Below are positions 58,501 through 64,000 of a stretch of 64,000 bases of DNA, one piece after another. The DNA is taken from positions 20,712,937-20,776,936 of the forward strand of contig NC_059475.1 in assembly GCF_018139145.2 (NCBI RefSeq), read 5' to 3'. The stretch comes from Gymnogyps californianus (lineage: Eukaryota > Chordata > Aves > Accipitriformes > Cathartidae). Position numbers and translations under genes: made by a program. Under the pieces are notes generated by a model that saw only the letters and a program-made list of their open reading frames with translations, was not told the origin of the DNA and ran no database searches. Within the stretch, counting starts at the first letter, position 1; every line of letters begins with the position of its first letter.

Positions 58501-60694
58501 CCCTTGAAATCATGTATTAATTGTGTATTAATGTAGTACTGCATCTTTGTTCCAGGAGGTTGGCTTCAGGAGAATCACAACAGATCTTCAATGCACAGTA
58601 AGATATGTCACCTCTGATCTGATCTTTGGGGTAGGCAAAAACCAGATCGTATCGCTTCTCTCAGGTGGAGCTATTACTTTGGACTTGGTGTTTTCACTTG
58701 CTGACTTGGTGCTGGTAATTTGAGTACAGGATAGCAACTTGCTGGTCATGACAGGCAGGAGGTCAGTATATGAGTTCACGATGTGTTCTCTGCTTGCTAG
58801 CTGAACTTCTTGAGTCTGAAAGTAATATCAGGGTTACAGTTTCATTAGAGTGAATGTAGGTCTGGAGAAGGAATTGCTGGTTTTGGAGTTGATTTAGTTG
58901 ATTTTCCCCATAGTTATTTAAGGTGCATTTGTTCTAGAAGTACCTGGACTGGAAGATGTGATTTTCAGATGCTGCAATCGTTTCCCTTATGACAAGGAGT
59001 TTGTTGCCCATCTCAGTTCTGCTTCTGTGGCACGAGCTTAGGTGAGCAGAATGTGCAGTTATTCTGAAGAGCCACTCCAGTTGCATAGCTGGAAGCTGCA
59101 GAAGTCCATTAGAGGTAAGCTTTTTCTATGTTTGGGCACATCAGCTCATGTTTGGCTGCCATGATCTCTTCAGCTGGTCATGGCAAGGCTGGACTAAACT
59201 TGGTCCTGTGCAGTGGATCTCGGGCAAGTGTGAACACCACCTCTGAGAAGGCTTCAGGCAGTACTGATTATCTGTTCAGGCTGCATCTCCCGTGATGGAC
59301 CGATGGAGGAGTGCCACCTTTGAACCTGTACTTAAATGACGGAATAGCTGAGGAGGTGTGGTCTGGTTTGGTCTGGTCATGTCCAGATGTCTAAGGACTG
59401 ATGTATAAGCTTTTCTCTCCCACATCATTCAAGCACCCCACACCCTATTACAGAGGGGTTGGGGCTCCAGAGACATCACAGCTGAGTCAACTGACAAAAT
59501 TGCTTACAAGTCCTTAAAGATGCTGATTAAGTGCTGGAACAGATCTCATGCCTTTTGGTCTGTGAGGGCTTCCACAGAAGCATTTTCCTAAGCCAGCAGA
59601 GATGGTGACTCCAAAACAGATGAGCACATGGTGCTTTGCTGAAGGCTTTGGCAAGCATCTGGGTTGAGTTTGCAGGAGCTGGCAGCAATGACTCATTGCT
59701 GGAGAGAGACCTGAGAGGCGAGGGCGGGGTGGCTGAATGAAAGGCTGAGTTTTACAGAGCAGCCCTGGCTAAATGCTGGCCTCATCCTCCTCACTTGCAG
59801 CATGGTTGGGTAAGGAGGAGCAGACCAGGTTTCCCTTCTGGACTACAGTCCAGTCCACTGCTGCAGACCTTTCCAGCCTGAGCGGTACTTCCGTATCACT
59901 TCTCCTTGGCTCCACCAGGAGCCATAAAGGTAGGCAAAGCCACCCAAGAAGCAGCTTCCCCAAGAAACTGCCTGCCTGAGTGAGCTGCAGGCTTAGATAC
60001 CTCAGGAGCGGGGCTCTGGTGTGGGGCCGGGTTGAGTGGCCTCCAGGGCAGCAGAGTGACCCAGGCTCTTAATGGGGTGGTTGGAAGCAGGGGCCTGTGG
60101 TATTGCACGCCATCTATCCGCAGGTACCTCTAGGGACCTCATACCAGTTTTGGAGCAAGGATGGAAGTTAAGAAACTAAGAAGTTAACCTTTCTCTGTGT
60201 CTTAGGAAGAGCCTGTTTTACTGTGTGGAAGAATAGGGCTAAATAAGCCAGGCTTTAGTGACTCCAATCCCTCGGACTCATGCCTTTGTGTGTGCCTTCA
60301 AAGCCATGTTCATCCCCATCTTGGGCTCTTGTAGCTGCTGCCAGTGAGTAGGGACACTTGTGGGGTGGGACCAGCTGCTGTGTCTCCTAGTGAGATGTTG
60401 GCCGAGTTGTTTCAGCTGCCGTGGTGCCCATGTCCTGTTAGGGAAACGTGATTGCCTCGCTACCAGGAGGATGCTGGTGTGTGTCCTGTGGGCTTCTTCA
60501 GCTGCTGAGGTTGTAGGATTTGGGAGATGGTTTGGGAAGGGGTCAGACTTGCCTCTTTCAGCTGCTGGGCTGTTATTTTCTCCATGTGTTGGTTTATACC
60601 TGATGATGTGCTGTAGGAAGGGGGTGGCATGGCTCAGAGGATGTGTGCCCTTGTCTGCTCCCCAACTCCAAGCCACTGCTGCCACAGCCCCTTT

Positions 60695-60840
60695 GCAGCA
60701 TGCGAGCAGCACAGCAGCACACAGCTAGCACAGTAGCATGCGAGCAGCACAGCAGCACATGAGCATCACAGCAACACAACTAGCACAGCAGCATGTGAGC
60801 ATCGGCAAGTAGCACAGCAGCAGGTGAGCAGCACAGCAGG
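60695..60840 (+). repeat. GCA-rich minisatellite with variable units
   Basis: Words GCATGCGAGCAGCACAGCAGCACA, CTAGCACAGTA/CTAGCACAGCA and GCATGTGAGCATC recur in order, giving two long units of about 40-55 bases and two shorter, more diverged ones. Reading it on the - strand gives cysteine/alanine/leucine-rich spurious frames. It is probably length-variable. Confidence 0.8.
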
Positions 60841-61173
60841 CTGAAGAGGAGCAAGGCTCCCAGGCCCAGCTGAACGCTGGCACTGCCTCTGCCAAACAGG
60901 CTGGGGCGCAAAGCTCCCAGACACAGCACACTCATCTCTCCCCCTGCTGCATCCTGGGACCAGAGCCTAAACCAGCCCAAAGTCTTGCTCCCTCCCTCGG
61001 CTTGGCTTTGGTCCAGGCTCCACTTAGCATCAATTATTCAGTGCTGACTCGCTCATGTATTGCAGAGGCATGCAGCAGGGTTGCTGAGCTCTTAGCGGTT
61101 GTGGGTGGTGGTCAGGGAGGATGAGGAATGCAGCTGTGGCTCGGCGGAGAGCCAGCGACTGACAGGGCGAGAC

Positions 61174-61248
61174 ATGGCCACCCGCCTGTCCCAGCTCCTG
61201 CCGCTGCTGGTTTGGCTGTTCATGAGCCAGGAAAGACAGGAGCCGTAG
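61174..61248 (+). CDS. Short ORF resembling a signal-peptide exon, speculative
   Basis: A 24-codon frame starting GACATGGCC, a good initiation context with A... at -2 and G at +4, encodes MATR followed by LSQLLPLLVWLF and then MSQERQEP. The basic start, 12-residue hydrophobic core and polar end are the layout of a secretory signal peptide. A possible donor GTAGGG begins at 61245, so this could be the first coding exon of an unidentified secreted protein. I could not find a second exon, and a short hydrophobic run can arise by chance. Treat as a lead only. Confidence 0.15.
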   Translation: MATRLSQLLPLLVWLFMSQERQEP

Positions 61249-61610
61249 GGGGCTGCCAGGGCACCAGAGCTGAGCGCAGCTTGCGGGGCTTGTGGGTCTG
61301 CATTGGAGTGGTTTCTGGGCAGGGACCAGCCCTGGGAGCCAGAGAACTGGTTTTAAGAGTTGTCTGAAAGCCGTGACGAGAGCAGTGGCTCCACCAGGGA
61401 AAGGAGGGATTTAATGGGAATACTGGCAAATGCCCAGCATGGAGGGAGAGGCAGCAGGAGGATCGGTCCCTGGCTGACAAGGCCATTAGGATTTAAGCAG
61501 CAGCCTCGATACCTTCTACAGAGTTCATTTGCCACTGGTCCCAGCGCTGTACAGCAAATGGGTATTGGTAAGCTTGGGATGGGACTACACAGCTGTCCTG
61601 CTCTTGGTCC

Positions 61611-61660
61611 CCTGGGAGTAGCACCCAGGCCCTGGGAGTAGCACCCAGGCCCTGGGGGGC
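61611..61660 (+). repeat. 20-bp tandem duplication
   Basis: Two identical 20-base units beginning CCTGGGAGTAGCACCCAGG (61611 and 61631) are followed by a third partial start (CCTGGGGGG). The perfect identity points to a recent expansion or possible polymorphism. Each unit contains a CCTGGG...CCCAGG inverted repeat, so the unit itself can fold. Confidence 0.9.
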
Positions 61661-64000
61661 ATAGGAGGGGGTAGGGGGTGCTGCTCGACTGGTGCAGGGG
61701 CTGTCTGCACTCCTGGCCCCTTGGGGACACCAGCACTTCCCACGCTGGGACATTCCCGCAGCAGGAGAGCGTGCCAGTGACCTGCTGCTCCTGGCACCAG
61801 CTGGAGGCCAGGCATTTCCCTGGGGGAAACCTTGCCCTTCCGGACACTTCTGCTCCCTCCTCGGCAGCACGGAGCTGAAGCTGTCCCAGCAGTCAGATAA
61901 ATGCCATATCCTAAACCCTGTGGTGCCTGTCATGTAGGTAACTGCTGCAGCCGTTCAAACCTGGTCCCAACCGGCTGCTTCCTCCGTGCTGCCTGAAAGC
62001 CAACAGGTTCACTGGGGCTGTTGGCCGGGAGGTGACACAAAGCAGCTTGTGCAACTGGGCTGCTTGCAGGCACCTGGAAATGTGGGAGGGATGACGTTTG
62101 CTTACTCCAGCCCATGGATGTCCCACCCATGTGGTGGAGCATCCCTGGGCTGGCATCCAGTGTGAAATGATACAGGAGATGTGCTGAGAACTGCATCCTG
62201 ACTGCATGGCTGCTCCACTGTGGTGGTTACAGGTGCTGGCTTCCCCCCCCCCCGCCCCAGGGTTGCAGACCAGGTATTAACCAGTTAATATAAATGAGCT
62301 AACTCATTTTAGGATCTTCTTTTGTTCCTGTTTGACCTCTTTTAGGTGAGGCAGAGCACCACTGGAAGCAGGAATACCAGCCTACAGCACCCACCGGGTG
62401 ATGCACGGGGATGCCACATTTCCTGCACTGCCCTTAAATCCTAGGGTGGCATTTAGCTAATCCTAGCCCTTCCATTTTACTGTCAGTCTTTGTGCCCTCT
62501 GTGCTGCTCTGGTAGAGACAGATGACCCTGAGTTTACCATAACCATGTTGCTTAAGTACCAAATGGAAGCTTTCTCTTAGGGCAAACCAGAATACTGCCC
62601 AAATTTAACACCCCAAAGCCAACAGTACCGTGGTCATCTAAGCCCAGGAAGCACTGGTCATGAAATTTGGGGTGAGTCAGAGGTGCTGCTCACACACAGC
62701 TTTTTAAAATCCATTTTCAGCTGTGAGCGGCACCACCTTATGCTCCCAGTGACTAGCATAAGCATGACTCAGTCCTGACTTCTGTAGCATCATGGTGAGT
62801 TGCACCCACCCACTCACTGTGCAAAGAGCTGTGTCCGCCTGCTCCCAGCCCCGTCCAACCCGCCCAGTGCTGCCTGCAGGCAGGAAAACAAACTCCAAAC
62901 CTGAAATCTTGGCCACAAAAGAAAGCCGCAGCAGGGATGCTGGCCATCAGCCGCATGTCAGAAGGGATGTGCAGAGGCTGGGGGCAGGATGCTGCCCTTG
63001 GCTCAGCAAGCTGGGAGAGGATGGTGGTATGTAGAAAGCAGTTTTCTTTACACTGCTGCTAGGGCTGTCTGGATTTAACCATGGTAGAAAAGCAGTGAGG
63101 AAAGCAGAGACGGAGTGGGCTGGACTCACTGCAGCTGAAGCAGACTTGGTGAACCAAGCTAAAAGCCAGGAGGAGAAGGCAACTGGTCTTGCTGCAGCAT
63201 CTGTCACCATAAGAAACCTTGTGGAGTCTGATTTTATGCTAAACTTCTTTAACCATTATCATTACAACCATGTAAAACACAGCATCAGATACTCTGGACA
63301 GTCTGTTTGGATCAGCATAAAAAGGAACGATTGACTTTTTTTTGCCCAAAACTTCCTTACAAAAAAACACAAAGAAAAAAAAGCACAGATATAAAAATGT
63401 TTTTTTAAAGGAATAGTTATAATACATTAGAAAGAGTCACAGAGGAAGCGTTCCACGCTGTAAACAAGAATAGCAATTAAAAAGAAAAGCAGATGGTAGC
63501 TGGGCTCTCAAAGTGCATGGCTGAGAGACCCTGACCTCAACCACTGTCCCATGCTGGAGCAGGTCCCCAGTGCTCCTGTGGCTCCTGCTGCCTGCTGGTG
63601 CCACAGCCACTCAAAGAAGTGCTCAATTACAAACAATGCCCCCCCCCCAAACTCGCAACGTTGGTCTTTAAAACTACATGGCGGGCACCAAGGCGAGAGT
63701 TGTCACCAGGTCTGCGAGGGCAAGGACGGGGGAGCTGCTTTCCTGAGTTTGCTCGTGGTAAGAGTGGCTTTTGCTAAGGGGCTGAGGCCATTGTAGGAGG
63801 CTGGGGCAGGGGTGCAAGTGGCTTGGGCCAGTTATTTGTCCTGCTGAGCTGCCACCCTCACCTTTCTCCTTCCCTTCCTATCCTCAGCGAAAGAGCTGAG
63901 GCTGGGCTGTGCCCTGCCCACCCCTGCTGCCATACACCCACCATGGCCGCAGCTTCATCTGCAGCAAGAGGCAGAGAAGGAGAAAGAATCGGTCATCTCC

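Larger units (their letters stand above)
55504..64000. other. Downstream intergenic region, no confident gene
   Basis: I searched both strands for exons of expected neighbours, such as the LRR gene RNH1 that follows HRAS in human, and recognised none. The 57.7-59.7 kb part has a smooth, repeat-free texture with no readable protein. From 60 kb on there is a GCA-rich minisatellite, a 20-bp duplication, a signal-peptide-like short ORF at 61174 and C-runs (62243-62253 and near 63640). Two good splice acceptors, one per strand, lie in the last 150 bases, so an unidentified gene may begin or end at the window edge. Confidence 0.6.

Overview
The window is ordinary vertebrate nuclear DNA dominated by one intron-rich gene, HRAS, on the + strand. 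The spliced product is a complete 189-residue H-Ras. Its C-terminal tail reads [12 protein letters not shown], with Asn183 and Ile188 where I recall human H-Ras having Ser and Leu. That matches the chicken form as I remember it, so a bird (or close sauropsid) is the most likely source. The many weak, ancient MIR-like SINE remnants fit an amniote. I saw no recognisable avian CR1 tail, so the bird call rests mainly on the protein.

Layout. Bases 1-11.6 kb hold no gene I can support: small repeats, a (GC)n(AC)n tract, an imperfect hairpin and old SINE debris. A CpG island at about 11.6-12.96 kb carries a CCAAT box, GC boxes and a perfect TGATTGACAG (PBX-MEIS/PREP type) site. It ends in a strong splice donor at 12680 and is the probable HRAS promoter with non-coding exon 1. 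A first intron of about 32 kb follows, with no supportable coding sequence but several AT-rich, enhancer-like stretches. The four coding exons are 44694-44847 (ATG at 44737), 49546-49724, 52044-52203 and 52912-53036 (stop at 53029-53031). A non-coding last exon begins at 55184 and ends near 55.5 kb after an AGTAAA signal. From 55.5 kb to the end is gene-poor, with a GCA-rich minisatellite at 60.7 kb, a tiny signal-peptide-like ORF at 61.2 kb, and possible exon edges of an unidentified neighbour in the last 150 bases.

Almost all open frames outside the HRAS exons are random or shadow frames. I found no undescribed gene system. The points most worth checking are regulatory or structural: the distant CpG-island promoter, a 34-bp minisatellite starting 7 bases past the last coding exon's donor hexamer, a possible intronic poly(A) site, and facing purine and pyrimidine tracts in the 3' UTR.
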